Source: Pseudomonas sp. 8AS
Lineage (GTDB): Bacteria > Pseudomonadota > Gammaproteobacteria > Pseudomonadales > Pseudomonadaceae
Length of the DNA: 64,000 nt
Direction: 5' to 3'
NCBI RefSeq assembly: GCF_902506505.1
Contig: NZ_LR733406.1
Coordinates: 744,001 to 808,000, forward strand
Below the pieces are notes generated by a model. The model saw only the letters and a program-made list of their open reading frames with translations. It ran no database searches and was not told the DNA's origin. Below are positions 1 to 8,747 of this stretch, piece by piece (position 1 is the first letter of the stretch; every line of letters starts with the position of its first letter). The position numbers were made by a program, and so were the translations under genes.

Positions 1-1
1 A

Positions 2-27
2 GTAGCGGACAACCGCTACGGCCGGCT
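2..27. repeat. Inverted repeats downstream of comF
   Basis: GTAGCGG (2-8) and CCGCTAC (13-19) form a perfect 7-bp hairpin with a 4-nt loop, followed directly by further GCCGGC-rich symmetry. It lies just past the comF stop on the minus strand. There is no U-tract in view, so this may be a weak terminator or part of a larger repeat cut by the window edge. Confidence 0.35.
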
Positions 28-51
28 ATCGGCAAGCCGGCGCCGGGCGGG

Positions 52-786
52 TCAGTCGCCGGGCTTGGGCGTGCGCGCCAGGCAGTAGATGTCCACCCGC
101 GCCGCGCCGGCCTGGCGCAGCAGGCGGGCGATGGCGGCGGCGGTGGCGCCGGTGGTCAGCACGTCGTCGACCAGGGCGATATGCCGCCCCGTCAGCTCGG
201 CGCTGGCATGCAGCGCAAAAGCCCGGCGCAGGTTGCGCTTGCGCGCGGCGGCGTCCAGCTCCTGCTGGTGCGCACCTTCCAGCGGGCGCAGTAGCCAGTG
301 GTTCTGCACCGGCAGGCGCAGTTCTGCGCCCAACCAGCCGGCGAGCATCCCGGCCTGGTTGAAGCCACGTTGGCGCAGGCGCTTGCGCCCCAGCGGCACC
401 GGCAGCAGCAGGTCGGGGCGCGGCAGGCCTTCGCCATAGGCATGCAGCAGATGATGTGACAGCAGGCCGGCCAGCAGGCGTCCCATGGGCCACTGTGCCT
501 GGTGCTTGAAGCGGGTGATCAGGCTGTCGACCGGGAAGGCGTAGCGCCATGGCGCCTCGACCCGGGCGAAGGGCGGCGGGCGCTTGAGGCATTCGCCGCA
601 GACCAGCCCGGCGGCCGGCAGCGGCAGGGCGCAGACCTGGCAGTGCCCGCCGAGCCAGGGCAGCTCGCCCTCGCAGGCGCTGCACAGGCTGTGCTGGGTG
701 TCGGCCGTTTCGTCGCAGAGCAGGCAGATTTGTTTGTTTTTTGTCCAGATGTAAACCTGGTTATCCTGGTGTGGTTGACAGCGCAT
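52..786 (-). CDS. comF: ComF family phosphoribosyltransferase-like protein
   Basis: This 244-residue protein has the ComF layout. Four CxxC pairs (C21/C24, C35/C38, C49/C52, C63/C66) form an N-terminal zinc-ribbon region. A type I phosphoribosyltransferase fold follows, with the PRPP-loop motif VDDVLTTGAT at about 206-215. ComF proteins are linked to DNA uptake in naturally competent bacteria, but the substrate is unknown. The ATG at 786 is the only reasonable start, because there is no other ATG or GTG before the first zinc pair. The gene is divergent from bioB, and its first 12 codons contain the BirA-type operator at 750-780, so biotin status may also affect it. Its own promoter must lie in the bioB leader. 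Confidence 0.88.
   Translation of the reverse strand: MRCQPHQDNQVYIWTKNKQICLLCDETADTQHSLCSACEGELPWLGGHCQVCALPLPAAGLVCGECLKRPPPFARVEAPWRYAFPVDSLITRFKHQAQWPMGRLLAGLLSHHLLHAYGEGLPRPDLLLPVPLGRKRLRQRGFNQAGMLAGWLGAELRLPVQNHWLLRPLEGAHQQELDAAARKRNLRRAFALHASAELTGRHIALVDDVLTTGATAAAIARLLRQAGAARVDIYCLARTPKPGD
750..780. promoter_or_regulatory. BirA-type biotin operator
   Basis: TGTAAACC (750-757), 15 bp, then GGTTGACA (773-780). This matches the BirA box known from E. coli and inferred for other proteobacteria (TTGTAAACC-N14/16-GGTTTACAA) with one mismatch in the right half-site. It lies upstream of bioB and overlaps the predicted -35 hexamer, the expected place for repression by biotinyl-5'-AMP-bound BirA. 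BirA itself is not in this window. Confidence 0.8.
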
Positions 787-803
787 GGTCCTTCCCTGAC
801 GAT
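775..803 (+). promoter_or_regulatory. Putative sigma70 promoter of bioB
   Basis: A perfect TTGACA (-35, 775-780) is followed after 17 bp by GACGAT (798-803), a 3/6 match to the -10 consensus. The -35 is formed by the right half of the BirA operator. The bioB ribosome-binding site AAGGA (846-850) sits 8 nt before its ATG. Confidence 0.5.
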
Positions 804-858
804 GCCGAACAGCCGTGTTGCGACCAGCCTAGCAGCCAACGAATAAGGAATACCCCCG

Positions 859-1917
859 ATGAGTGCCAGCATTTCTTCCGTCACCCGCCACGACTGGAGC
901 CTCGCCGAGGTCAAGGCACTGTTCCAGCAGCCGTTCAACGACCTGCTGTTCCAGGCCCAGACCGTGCACCGCGCGCATTTCGACCCTAACCGCGTGCAGG
1001 TCTCGACCCTGCTGTCGATCAAGACCGGCGCCTGCCCGGAAGACTGCAAGTACTGCCCGCAGTCCGGCCACTACAACACCGGCCTGGACAAGGAAAAGCT
1101 GATGGAAGTGCAGAAGGTGCTGGAGGCCGCCGCCGAGGCCAAGGCCATCGGCTCCACCCGCTTCTGCATGGGCGCGGCGTGGAAGCACCCGTCGGCCAAG
1201 GACATGCCCTACGTGCTGAAGATGGTCGAGGGCGTGAAGAAGCTCGGCCTGGAAACCTGCATGACCCTGGGCAAGCTCGACCAGGAGCAGACCCGCGCCC
1301 TGGCCGAGGCCGGCCTCGACTACTACAACCACAACCTGGACACCTCGCCGGAGTTCTACGGCAATATCATCACCACCCGCACCTACTCCGAGCGCCTGCA
1401 GACCCTGGCCTACGTGCGCGAGGCGGGGATGAAGATCTGCTCCGGCGGCATCCTCGGCATGGGCGAGTCGCTGGACGACCGCGCGGGCCTGCTGATCCAG
1501 CTGGCCAACCTGCCGGAACACCCGGAAAGCGTGCCGATCAACATGCTGGTCAAGGTCAAGGGCACGCCGCTGGCCGAGGAGCAGGACGTCGACCCGTTCG
1601 ACTTCATCCGCATGCTCGCCGTGGCGCGGATCATGATGCCGAAATCCCATGTGCGCCTGTCCGCCGGGCGCGAGGCGATGAACGAGCAGATGCAGGCCCT
1701 GGCCTTCATGGCCGGCGCCAACTCGATCTTCTACGGCGAGAAGCTGCTGACCACCAAGAACCCGCAGGCCGACAAGGACATGCAGCTGTTCAAGCGCCTT
1801 GGCATCAAGCCCGAGGAGCGCGAGGAGCACGCCGACGAAGTGCACCAGGCCGCCATCGAGCAGGCCCTGGTCGAGCAGCGCGATTCCAAGCTGTTCTACG
1901 ACGCCACTTCGGCCTGA
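859..1917 (+). CDS. bioB: Biotin synthase
   Basis: BioB is a radical-SAM enzyme that inserts sulfur into dethiobiotin in the last step of biotin synthesis. The 352-residue product has the SAM-cluster motif CxxxCxxC as C59, C63 and C66 in [13 protein letters not shown], and the later [12 protein letters not shown] segment typical of BioB. Length is normal for the family. The ATG at 859 is preceded by AAGGA at a good distance. It is the first gene of the bioBFHCD run and lies behind the BirA operator. An inverted REP pair separates it from bioF, so expression of bioB and the rest may be uncoupled. Confidence 0.98.
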   Translation: MSASISSVTRHDWSLAEVKALFQQPFNDLLFQAQTVHRAHFDPNRVQVSTLLSIKTGACPEDCKYCPQSGHYNTGLDKEKLMEVQKVLEAAAEAKAIGSTRFCMGAAWKHPSAKDMPYVLKMVEGVKKLGLETCMTLGKLDQEQTRALAEAGLDYYNHNLDTSPEFYGNIITTRTYSERLQTLAYVREAGMKICSGGILGMGESLDDRAGLLIQLANLPEHPESVPINMLVKVKGTPLAEEQDVDPFDFIRMLAVARIMMPKSHVRLSAGREAMNEQMQALAFMAGANSIFYGEKLLTTKNPQADKDMQLFKRLGIKPEEREEHADEVHQAAIEQALVEQRDSKLFYDATSA

Positions 1918-1927
1918 TTCTTTTTGT

Positions 1928-1988
1928 GTAGGCGCCCGCTTGCCGGCGATTGGTCGAGTCGACGGATCGCCAGCAAGCGGGCGCCTAC
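1928..1988. repeat. Inverted REP pair (BIME-like) between bioB and bioF
   Basis: The arm beginning GTAGGCGCCCGCTTGC (1928-1950) and its inverted partner ending GCAAGCGGGCGCCTAC (1966-1988) are 23 bp each with one mismatch, separated by 15 bp. The GTAGG...CGGGC/CGCTTGC...CGCGAT pattern is that of Pseudomonas REP sequences. It fills almost the whole bioB-bioF gap and can fold into a very stable hairpin in the mRNA. Confidence 0.88.
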
Positions 1989-2000
1989 CGGGTATTGCGC

Positions 2001-3170
2001 ATGTCTTTCGATCTCGCCGCTCGCCTCGCCGAGCGCCAAGCCGCCCATCTGTTCCGTCAGCGGCCCTTGCTGGACAGCCCGCAAGGCCCGCTGGTGCGGG
2101 TCGACGGCCGCCAGCTGCTGGCCTTCTGTTCCAACGACTACCTGGGCCTGGCCAATCACCCGGATGTGATCGCGGCTATGCGCGCCGGCGCCGAGCAATG
2201 GGGCGTCGGTGGCGGCGCCTCGCACCTGGTGATCGGCCACAGCACCCCGCACCATGAGCTGGAGGAGGCCCTGGCCGAGTTCACCGGACGGCCGCGGGCA
2301 CTGCTGTTTTCCACCGGTTACATGGCCAACCTGGCGGCCGTGACTGCGCTGGTCGGGCAGGGCGACACGGTGCTGGAAGACCGCATCAACCACGCCTCCC
2401 TGCTGGATGCCGGGCTGCTCTCCGGGGCGCGCTTCTCGCGTTATCTGCACAACGATGCAGCCAGCCTGGCCAGCCGCCTGGAGAAGGCCACGGGCAACAC
2501 CCTGGTGGTGACCGACGGGGTGTTCAGCATGGACGGCGACCTGGCCGACCTGCCGGCGCTGTGCGCCGCGGCGAAGCAGAAGCAGGCCTGGGTGATGGTC
2601 GATGACGCCCACGGCTTCGGCCCGCTGGGCGCCACCGGCGGCGGCATTGTCGAGCACTTCGGCCTGGGTCTGGACGATGTGCAGGTGCTGGTCGGCACCC
2701 TGGGCAAGGCCTTCGGCACCGCCGGCGCCTTCGTTGCCGGCAGCGAGGAACTGATCGAAACCCTGATCCAGTTCGCCCGCCCCTATATCTACACCACCAG
2801 CCAGCCGCCGGCGGTGGCCTGCGCCACGCTGAAGAGCCTCGAACTGTTGCGCACCGAGGGCTGGCGTCGCGAGCACCTGAATAAGCTGATCGCGCGTTTC
2901 CGCGCCGGCGCCGCCGAGATCGGCCTGCGCCTGATGGACAGCCCGACGCCGATCCAGCCGATCCTGGTCGGCGACAGCGCGCGCGCGCTGCAACTCTCGG
3001 CCCTGTTGAAAGAGCGCGGCCTGCTGGTCGGCGCCATCCGCCCGCCCACCGTGCCGGCCGGCAGCGCGCGGCTGCGGGTGACCCTCTCGGCGGCGCACAG
3101 CGAGGCGCAGCTGGAACAACTGCTCCAAGCCCTGGCCGAATGCTGGCCGCAGGTAAAAGACCATGCGTGA
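2001..3170 (+). CDS. bioF: 8-amino-7-oxononanoate synthase
   Basis: BioF is the PLP enzyme that condenses pimeloyl-ACP (or -CoA) with L-alanine to give KAPA, the first step of biotin ring assembly. From the ATG at 2001 the product is 389 residues. The PLP-binding lysine is K236 in TLGKAFG, the same number as in E. coli BioF. The frame stays open upstream to a TTG at 1950 inside the REP element, but those codons ([10 protein letters not shown]) do not look like BioF, so the ATG at 2001 is preferred even though its Shine-Dalgarno is poor. The stop overlaps bioH by 8 nt, which suggests translational coupling. Confidence 0.96.
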   Translation: MSFDLAARLAERQAAHLFRQRPLLDSPQGPLVRVDGRQLLAFCSNDYLGLANHPDVIAAMRAGAEQWGVGGGASHLVIGHSTPHHELEEALAEFTGRPRALLFSTGYMANLAAVTALVGQGDTVLEDRINHASLLDAGLLSGARFSRYLHNDAASLASRLEKATGNTLVVTDGVFSMDGDLADLPALCAAAKQKQAWVMVDDAHGFGPLGATGGGIVEHFGLGLDDVQVLVGTLGKAFGTAGAFVAGSEELIETLIQFARPYIYTTSQPPAVACATLKSLELLRTEGWRREHLNKLIARFRAGAAEIGLRLMDSPTPIQPILVGDSARALQLSALLKERGLLVGAIRPPTVPAGSARLRVTLSAAHSEAQLEQLLQALAECWPQVKDHA

Positions 3171-3894
3171 ACAACTGATCCTGCTGCCCGGCTGGGGCCT
3201 CGGCAGCCTGCCCCTGGAAGTGCTGGTCGAGGCCCTGCGCGGCCTGGCCCCGCAACTGCGGGTGGCCATCGAGCCGCTGCCCGAGCTGACCAGCGGCGAG
3301 CCGCGCGACTGGCTGCTGGAGCTGGACGAGCGCCTGCCCGAGCACACCTGGCTGGGCGGCTGGTCGCTGGGCGGCATGCTCGCTAGCGAACTGGCGGCGC
3401 TGCGTGGCGAGCGTTGCCGCGGCCTGCTGACCCTGGCCAGCAACCCCTGTTTCGTCGCCGGCGCCGACTGGCCGCACGGCATGCCCGAGGCGACCTTCAA
3501 CGCCTTCGTCGACGCCTGCCGGCAGGACCCGCGCGCCACCCGCAAGCGCTTCAGCCTGCTCTGCAGCCAGGGCGCCGCCACCGCCCGCGACCTGGCCCGC
3601 CAGCTGCAGGCCGCGGCGCCGCAGCTGGCGCCCGAGGTGCTGCTGGCCGGCCTCGAGGTGCTCGGCAGTTTCGACGGGCGCAGCGCCCTGCAGCGTTTCG
3701 CCGGGCCGCAGCTGCACCTCCTGGCCGGCGCCGATGCCCTGGTGCCGGCCGAGGTGGCCGGCGAGCTGCTGGCGCTGCAGCCGGATATCGAGGTCGGCCT
3801 GATCGAGGACGTCAGCCATGCCTTCGTGCTGGAGCGGCCCCATGAGGTGGCGGCGGCGATCCTGGCGTTCCTCAGCGAGGCCGGCGATGACTGA
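3163..3894 (+). CDS. bioH: Pimeloyl-ACP methyl ester carboxylesterase
   Basis: BioH removes the methyl ester from pimeloyl-ACP methyl ester, ending the disguised fatty-acid cycle started by BioC. The 243-residue alpha/beta hydrolase has the oxyanion segment LLPGWGLGS at the N-terminus. The nucleophile is S68 in GWSLGG, with likely acid D191 (AGADALVP) and base H219 (DVSHAF). It overlaps bioF by 8 nt and bioC by 8 nt. Having bioH inside the operon, rather than at a separate locus as in E. coli, fits the Pseudomonas arrangement. Confidence 0.93.
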   Translation: MREQLILLPGWGLGSLPLEVLVEALRGLAPQLRVAIEPLPELTSGEPRDWLLELDERLPEHTWLGGWSLGGMLASELAALRGERCRGLLTLASNPCFVAGADWPHGMPEATFNAFVDACRQDPRATRKRFSLLCSQGAATARDLARQLQAAAPQLAPEVLLAGLEVLGSFDGRSALQRFAGPQLHLLAGADALVPAEVAGELLALQPDIEVGLIEDVSHAFVLERPHEVAAAILAFLSEAGDD

Positions 3895-4690
3895 CTGGCA
3901 CGAACAGAGCGGCCTGCCGGACAAGCGCCGGGTCGCCGCCTCCTTCTCCCGCGCGGCAGAGAGTTACGACAGCGTCGCCGCCCTGCAGCGCGCGGTCGGC
4001 ATCGAGCTGCTGGCGCGTCTGCCCGTGCAGCTGGCGCCGCAGCGCTGGCTCGACCTGGGCAGCGGTACCGGGCATTTCAGCCGGGTGCTGGCGGCGCGCT
4101 TCCCGGCGGCCGACGGGGTGGCCGTGGATCTGGCCGAAGGCATGCTGCGCCATGCCCGTCCGCTCGGCGGCGCGCAGCGCTACATCGTTGGCGATGCCGA
4201 GCGCCTGCCACTGCGCGACAGCAGCCTAGACCTGATCTATTCCAGCCTGGCCGTGCAGTGGTGCGCGGATTTCGCCGCGGTGCTGGCCGAGGCGCACCGG
4301 GCGCTGCGGCCCGGCGGCGTGCTGGCCTTCACCAGCCTGTGCGTCGGCACTCTGCAGGAGCTGCGCGACAGCTGGCAGGCGGTGGACGGCTTCGTCCACG
4401 TCAACCACTTCCGCCGTTTCGCCGAGTATCAGCAGCTGTGCGCGGCCAGCGGCCTGCACCTGCTGAGCCTGGAGCGTCAGCCACACTGCCTGCATTTCGG
4501 TGATCTGCGCCAGCTGACCGACGAACTCAAGGCGCTCGGTGCGCACAACCTCAACCCCGGGCGCCCCGGCGGCCTGACCGGGCGGGCGCGGATTCGCGCG
4601 CTGGTCGCGGCCTACGAAGGCTTTCGCCAGGCGCAGGGCCTGCCGGCCACCTACCAGGTGGTCTATGGCGTGCTGCGCAAGGAGGCCTGA
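3887..4690 (+). CDS. bioC: Malonyl-ACP O-methyltransferase
   Basis: BioC uses SAM to methylate the free carboxyl of malonyl-ACP so that it can be extended by the fatty-acid enzymes. The 267-residue product starts at the ATG at 3887, overlapping the bioH stop. It has the class I SAM motif [11 protein letters not shown] (from about residue 55), the post-I acidic residue in [10 protein letters not shown], and the late motif LRPGGVLAF. The frame extends further upstream only as an out-of-phase reading of bioH. BioC directly precedes bioD, and the genes surround it in the order of the pathway. Confidence 0.94.
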   Translation: MTDWHEQSGLPDKRRVAASFSRAAESYDSVAALQRAVGIELLARLPVQLAPQRWLDLGSGTGHFSRVLAARFPAADGVAVDLAEGMLRHARPLGGAQRYIVGDAERLPLRDSSLDLIYSSLAVQWCADFAAVLAEAHRALRPGGVLAFTSLCVGTLQELRDSWQAVDGFVHVNHFRRFAEYQQLCAASGLHLLSLERQPHCLHFGDLRQLTDELKALGAHNLNPGRPGGLTGRARIRALVAAYEGFRQAQGLPATYQVVYGVLRKEA

Positions 4691-4691
4691 G

Positions 4692-5381
4692 ATGGGCATG
4701 GCATTTTTCGTCACCGGTACCGATACCGACGCCGGCAAGACCACCATCGCCGCCGGCCTGCTGCATGCGGCGCGCCTGGCGGGCCTGAGCACGGCGGCAG
4801 CCAAGCCGGTGGCCTCTGGCTGCGAGGCGACGGCCGCAGGCCTGCGCAACAGCGATGCGCTGGCCTTGCTCGGCGAATGCACCCTGGCGCTGAGTTATGC
4901 CGAGGTCAATCCGCTGGCCTTCGCTCCGCCCATCGCCCCGCACCTGGCGGCGCGCGAGGCGGGCATCGAGTTGAGTGTCGAAGCCCTGCTCGGGCCGGTG
5001 CGGCACATTCTCGACCAGGGTGCCGACTTTACCCTGGTCGAGGGCGCCGGGGGCTGGCGGGTGCCGCTGGCGGGGCAGGCCAGCCTGTCCGACCTGCCCG
5101 TTGCCCTAGGCCTGCCGGTGATCCTGGTGGTCGGCGTGCGCCTGGGCTGCATCAGCCATGCGCTGCTGACGGCCGAGGCGATCCTGCGCGATGGCCTGGT
5201 TCTGGCCGGCTGGGTGGCGAATATCCTCGACCCGCAGACCGCGCGCCTGGAAGAGAACCTCGCGACCCTCGCCGAACGCCTGCCGGCGCCGTGCCTGGGG
5301 CGGGTACCGCGCCTGCCGCAGGCGAGCCCGGTGGCGGTGGCGGCGCACCTGCACCTGGCGCCGCTGGGCCTGCCGCGATAG
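4692..5381 (+). CDS. bioD: Dethiobiotin synthetase
   Basis: BioD closes the ureido ring of dethiobiotin from DAPA, CO2 and ATP. The 229-residue protein has the P-loop GTDTDAGKTT at about 9-18 and the motif VEGAGGWRVPL typical of the family. The ATG at 4692 is chosen over the one at 4698 because AAGGAGG (4679-4685) is 6 nt upstream of it. It is the last gene of the biotin run and is followed by a hairpin with a T-run. BioA is not in the window. Confidence 0.96.
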   Translation: MGMAFFVTGTDTDAGKTTIAAGLLHAARLAGLSTAAAKPVASGCEATAAGLRNSDALALLGECTLALSYAEVNPLAFAPPIAPHLAAREAGIELSVEALLGPVRHILDQGADFTLVEGAGGWRVPLAGQASLSDLPVALGLPVILVVGVRLGCISHALLTAEAILRDGLVLAGWVANILDPQTARLEENLATLAERLPAPCLGRVPRLPQASPVAVAAHLHLAPLGLPR

Positions 5382-5384
5382 GCA

Positions 5385-5407
5385 GCTGGTCGGCCAGCGG
5401 CTTTTTT
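5385..5407 (+). terminator. Likely Rho-independent terminator after bioD
   Basis: GCTGG (5385-5389), loop TCGG, CCAGC (5394-5398), then TTTTTT at 5402-5407. The stem is short and the T-run starts 4 nt after it, but position and sequence fit the end of the biotin operon. Confidence 0.6.
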
Positions 5408-5475
5408 GTGTACAGAAAGTGAACATTTTCTGCTTCACTTGACGTCATGTGTCCGTCCCCAAGGGGAACTGCGGT

Positions 5476-5748
5476 ATGGAAATCTCCACCAGCGCCTTCA
5501 GCTCCGGGCTCAGCGCCATCCAGACGGGACAGCGCCGGGTCGACCAGGCGGCTGCCGGCATCGCCGGCACCACCCTGCCCCAGGCCCAGCAGGCGGCACC
5601 GGCGCCTGGCAGCGAGCGCAGCGTCCAGGCCGACCTGGCCGAGAACCTGATCGCCCTGAATGTGGGCAAGGTCGAAGCGCAGGCGGGGGCCAGGGTGGTC
5701 GAAACCGCCGACGAAGTGCTCGGCACCCTGATCGATACCCGCGCCTGA
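5476..5748 (+). CDS. Small flagellar axial-protein-like polypeptide
   Basis: This 90-residue protein has no assigned function. Its N-terminus (ISTSAFSSGLSAIQTGQRR) resembles the N-terminal rod motif of flagellar axial proteins. Its C-terminus (ENLIALNVGKVEAQ, then VVETADEVLGTLID) resembles the C-terminal rod domain (Flg_bbr_C) of FlgB/C/G/E. The central domain is missing and replaced by a short Ala/Pro-rich linker, so it looks like the two coiled-coil ends joined directly. Start: ATG at 5476 after AAGGGGA (5461-5467). No other flagellar genes are nearby. Similar short proteins occur in Pseudomonas beside the bio genes (from memory). A role as an axial-structure component or assembly modulator is only a guess. 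Confidence 0.72.
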   Translation: MEISTSAFSSGLSAIQTGQRRVDQAAAGIAGTTLPQAQQAAPAPGSERSVQADLAENLIALNVGKVEAQAGARVVETADEVLGTLIDTRA

Positions 5749-5820
5749 GCGGCGCACTTAGCAGGTGGTTTTTCAACGGCTTGCTAGTCTCACCCCGCGC
5801 CGGGAGTGAGGAGGGCTTGC

Positions 5821-6573
5821 ATGCAGATCGGCAGCGCCATGCCCCATGTCGCGCCCTTGCCGTCTTCCCTGCCGGCCAGGCCCCTTTTGCCCGGTGACTC
5901 CACCGGGCCGTCTTCTCCCGACCTGATCCGCGCCAACCAGGCGCCTGCCACCCCCGCCCAGTCCGCCGACGGCCAGGCATCGCTGCGCGCAGAGGATGAC
6001 CAGCCCCCGGGCCTGGCTGCCGAACGCCCGGCAGCCGAGGCCGAGCAGTTGCGCCAGGAACAGCAGCAGATCGCCAGCCTGGCCAGCCGCGACCGCGAGG
6101 TGCGCAGCCACGAGCAGGCGCATGCCGCCGTCGGTGGCGCCTACGCCGGGGCGCCGAGCTACACCTATAAGCGCGGCCCGGACGGCCAGATCTACGCGGT
6201 CGGTGGCGAAGTGGGCATCGACGTCAGCCCGATCCCCGGCGACCCGCAAGCCACCCTGCGCAAGATGGAGGTGGTGCAGCGTGCCGCCCTGGCCCCGGCC
6301 GAGCCGTCCGCCCAGGACCGCCGCGTAGCGGCTCAGGCCCAGGCCCAGGCCAGCCAGGCACGTGCCGAACTGGCCGAGATGCGCCGCGAGGAGGCGCTCG
6401 CCGCCCGTGAGGAACGCCGCCTGAGTGCCGAGCAGCGCAAGGCAGCCGAAGCGGCCGAGGGCGAGGCAGCGCCAGCCACGCAGCAACCTCAGTCATCTGC
6501 ACCTAGTCTTGAGCTGTACCGTAACCTGGCCCGCTTGCAGGAGCCGGTCGCGACGGTCGATCTGCTGGCCTGA
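5821..6573 (+). CDS. Putative HEXXH metalloprotease-like protein (SprA-related family)
   Basis: The 250-residue protein has a low-complexity Pro/Ala-rich N-terminal third. A conserved block follows: SHEQAHAAVGG at about 96-106 (a HEXXH zinc motif), then GAPSYTYKRGPDGQIYAVGGEV. The C-terminus is charged and probably coiled-coil (REEALAAREERRLSAEQ). This block defines the SprA-related/putative metallopeptidase family; activity is not proven. The ATG at 5821 has AGGAGG 6 nt before it; a GTG at 5806 in the same frame overlaps that site and is less likely. There is no clear signal peptide. It follows the flagellar-like small gene by 72 bp. Confidence 0.75.
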   Translation: MQIGSAMPHVAPLPSSLPARPLLPGDSTGPSSPDLIRANQAPATPAQSADGQASLRAEDDQPPGLAAERPAAEAEQLRQEQQQIASLASRDREVRSHEQAHAAVGGAYAGAPSYTYKRGPDGQIYAVGGEVGIDVSPIPGDPQATLRKMEVVQRAALAPAEPSAQDRRVAAQAQAQASQARAELAEMRREEALAAREERRLSAEQRKAAEAAEGEAAPATQQPQSSAPSLELYRNLARLQEPVATVDLLA

Positions 6574-6590
6574 ACGGTGCTGGCGGGTGC

Positions 6591-6619
6591 TTGACAAGGG
6601 TGGGGCGTAAACGTATGTT
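6591..6619 (+). promoter_or_regulatory. Sigma70 promoter of the first acyl-CoA dehydrogenase
   Basis: TTGACA (6591-6596), a 17-bp spacer and TATGTT (6614-6619): a perfect -35 and a 4/6 -10 with optimal spacing. The leader to the ATG at 6742 would be about 115 nt. Confidence 0.7.
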
Positions 6620-6620
6620 T

Positions 6621-6634
6621 CAAACGCCTGTTTG
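6621..6634. promoter_or_regulatory. PsrA-type operator
   Basis: CAAAC-GCCT-GTTTG is a perfect match to the published PsrA motif (G/CAAAC-N2-4-GTTTG/C). It begins one base after the -10 hexamer and so covers the predicted transcription start. PsrA is the Pseudomonas TetR-family sensor that is released by long-chain fatty acids, so this reads as fatty-acid-relieved repression of the downstream dehydrogenase. Confidence 0.75.
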
Positions 6635-6741
6635 ATTACTGCGCCAGCTCATGGCTGCCGGGCTCTGGGAGAAATCCCGCAGACGACCGTGATTGATCCG
6701 GTCAAACAAAATCAAGGAATCCACCGTAGAGGTTTACCGCT

Positions 6742-8547
6742 ATGCCTGAGTACAAGGCCCCCTTGCGTGATATCCGCTTCGTTCGCGACGAACTGCTCGG
6801 CTACGAAGCGCACTATCAGAGCCTGCCTGGCTGCCAAGACGCCACCCCGGACATGGTTGACGCCATTCTGGAAGAAGGCGCCAAGTTCTGCGAGCAGGTA
6901 ATTGCCCCCCTCAACCGCGTGGGTGACCTGGAAGGTTGCACCTGGTCCCCGGAAGGCGTGAAGACCCCGACCGGCTTCAAGGAGGCCTATCAGCAGTTCG
7001 TCGAAGGCGGCTGGCCGAGCCTGGCGCACAACGTCGACCACGGCGGCCAAGGCCTGCCGGAATCCCTGGGCCTGGCCCTGAGCGAGATGGTCGGCGAAGC
7101 CAACTGGTCCTGGGGCATGTACCCCGGCCTGTCCCACGGCGCGATGAACACCATCGAAGCCCACGGCACCGACGAGCAGAAGCACACCTACCTGACCAAG
7201 CTGGTATCCGGCGAGTGGACCGGCACCATGTGCCTGACCGAACCGCACTGCGGTACCGACCTGGGCATGCTGCGCACCAAGGCCGAGCCGCAGGCTGACG
7301 GCTCCTACAAGGTGTCCGGCACCAAGATCTTCATCTCCGCCGGCGAACACGACATGGTCGACAACATCGTCCACATCGTGCTGGCCCGCCTGCCCGACGC
7401 GCCGCAAGGCACCAAAGGCATCTCGCTGTTCATCGTGCCGAAGTTCAACGTCAACGCCGACGGTTCCGTGGGTTCGCGCAACGCCGTTTCCTGCGGCTCG
7501 CTCGAACACAAGATGGGCATCCACGGCAACGCCACCTGCGTGATGAACTTCGACGGCGCCACCGGTTACCTGATCGGCCCGGCGAACAAAGGCCTGAACT
7601 GCATGTTCACCTTCATGAACACTGCCCGCTTGGGTACTGCTCTGCAAGGTCTGGCCCACGCCGAAATCGGCTTCCAGGGCGGCCTGAAGTACGCTCGCGA
7701 GCGTCTGCAGATGCGTTCCCTGACTGGCCCGAAAGCGCCGGAAAAAGCCGCCGACCCGATCATCGTCCACCCGGACGTGCGTCGCATGCTGCTGACCATG
7801 AAGGCCTTCGCCGAAGGCAACCGCGCGATGGTGTACTTCACCGCCAAGCAGGTCGACATCGTCAAGTACAGCCAGGACGAAGAAGAGAAGAAAGCCGCCG
7901 ACGCGATGCTGGCCTTCCTCACCCCGATCGCCAAGGCGTTCATGACCGAAGTCGGCTTCGAAGCGGCCAACCACGGCGTGCAGATCTATGGCGGCCACGG
8001 CTTCATCGCCGAGTGGGGCATGGAGCAGAACGTTCGCGACAGCCGTATCTCCATGCTGTACGAAGGCACCACCGGCGTTCAGGCCCTCGACCTGCTGGGT
8101 CGTAAAGTGCTGATGACCCAGGGCGAAGCCCTCAAAGGCTTCACCAAGATCGTGCACAAGTTCTGCCAGACCAACGAAGCCAACGAAGCCATCAAAGGCC
8201 TGGTTGCACCGCTGGCCCAGCTGAACAAGGAGTGGGGCGACCTGACCATGAAAGTGGGCATGGCCGCGATGAAGGACCGCGAAGAAGTCGGTGCCGCTTC
8301 GGTGGACTACCTGATGTACTCCGGTTACGCCTGCCTGGCCTACTTCTGGGCCGACATGGCGCGCCTGGCTGCCGAGAAACTGGCTGCCGGTACTGCCGAC
8401 GAAGCCTTCTACAAGGCCAAGCTGCAGACCGCGCGCTTCTACTTCGAACGCATCCTGCCGCGTACCCGTGTCCATGCAGCTACTATGCTGTCCGGCGCCA
8501 ACAACCTGATGGAAATGGACGAAGCTCACTTCGACCTGGGCTACTAA
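6742..8547 (+). CDS. Long-form acyl-CoA dehydrogenase (FadE-like)
   Basis: This is a 601-residue FAD-dependent acyl-CoA dehydrogenase of the long class, with an extra C-terminal domain. It would catalyse the first oxidation of beta-oxidation and pass electrons to ETF. Visible motifs are [13 protein letters not shown] in the middle domain and the catalytic-base region [13 protein letters not shown], with E441 as the likely base. From memory it corresponds to P. aeruginosa PA0506, reported as a long-chain-preferring enzyme; substrate range cannot be read here. Start: ATG at 6742 with AGAGG upstream. The PsrA box in its promoter fits fatty-acid induction. An intrinsic terminator follows. Confidence 0.92.
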   Translation: MPEYKAPLRDIRFVRDELLGYEAHYQSLPGCQDATPDMVDAILEEGAKFCEQVIAPLNRVGDLEGCTWSPEGVKTPTGFKEAYQQFVEGGWPSLAHNVDHGGQGLPESLGLALSEMVGEANWSWGMYPGLSHGAMNTIEAHGTDEQKHTYLTKLVSGEWTGTMCLTEPHCGTDLGMLRTKAEPQADGSYKVSGTKIFISAGEHDMVDNIVHIVLARLPDAPQGTKGISLFIVPKFNVNADGSVGSRNAVSCGSLEHKMGIHGNATCVMNFDGATGYLIGPANKGLNCMFTFMNTARLGTALQGLAHAEIGFQGGLKYARERLQMRSLTGPKAPEKAADPIIVHPDVRRMLLTMKAFAEGNRAMVYFTAKQVDIVKYSQDEEEKKAADAMLAFLTPIAKAFMTEVGFEAANHGVQIYGGHGFIAEWGMEQNVRDSRISMLYEGTTGVQALDLLGRKVLMTQGEALKGFTKIVHKFCQTNEANEAIKGLVAPLAQLNKEWGDLTMKVGMAAMKDREEVGAASVDYLMYSGYACLAYFWADMARLAAEKLAAGTADEAFYKAKLQTARFYFERILPRTRVHAATMLSGANNLMEMDEAHFDLGY

Positions 8548-8571
8548 GCCCTTCCGACCTCAGGTCAGAAA

Positions 8572-8601
8572 AACCGCGGCCCTCGGGTCGCGGTTTTTTT
8601 T
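8572..8601 (+). terminator. Rho-independent terminator after the first acyl-CoA dehydrogenase
   Basis: AACCGCG (8572-8578) pairs with CGCGGTT (8589-8595), followed by an 8-base T-run (8594-8601). Confidence 0.92.
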
Positions 8602-8747
8602 GCCTGGCGTTTACCGCCACCGCCGCAATCGATCCGCCTGCGGGGCTCAGCGCGCGTCGCAAAATGCGTGCTGGGCTGCTGCCGCAATCCTCGTGCGCAG
8701 GCACAATGGCGCATCCCGTTGCAGTGCCGCAGGCACTGGAGATTGCC

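Noticed and set aside
829..1845. Long antisense open frame across bioB
   Set aside because: bioB is unambiguous on the other strand; the antisense product is low-complexity (His/Leu/Gly-rich) and an artefact of high GC codon use.
6712..8529. 605-residue antisense frame across the first acyl-CoA dehydrogenase
   Set aside because: Shadow of a clear coding gene; composition (His/Gly/Val-rich) without any domain-like pattern.
8232..8705. Upstream extension of the diguanylate cyclase frame into the first acyl-CoA dehydrogenase
   Set aside because: It crosses the terminator at 8572-8601 and overlaps well-supported coding sequence; the real start is near 8748.
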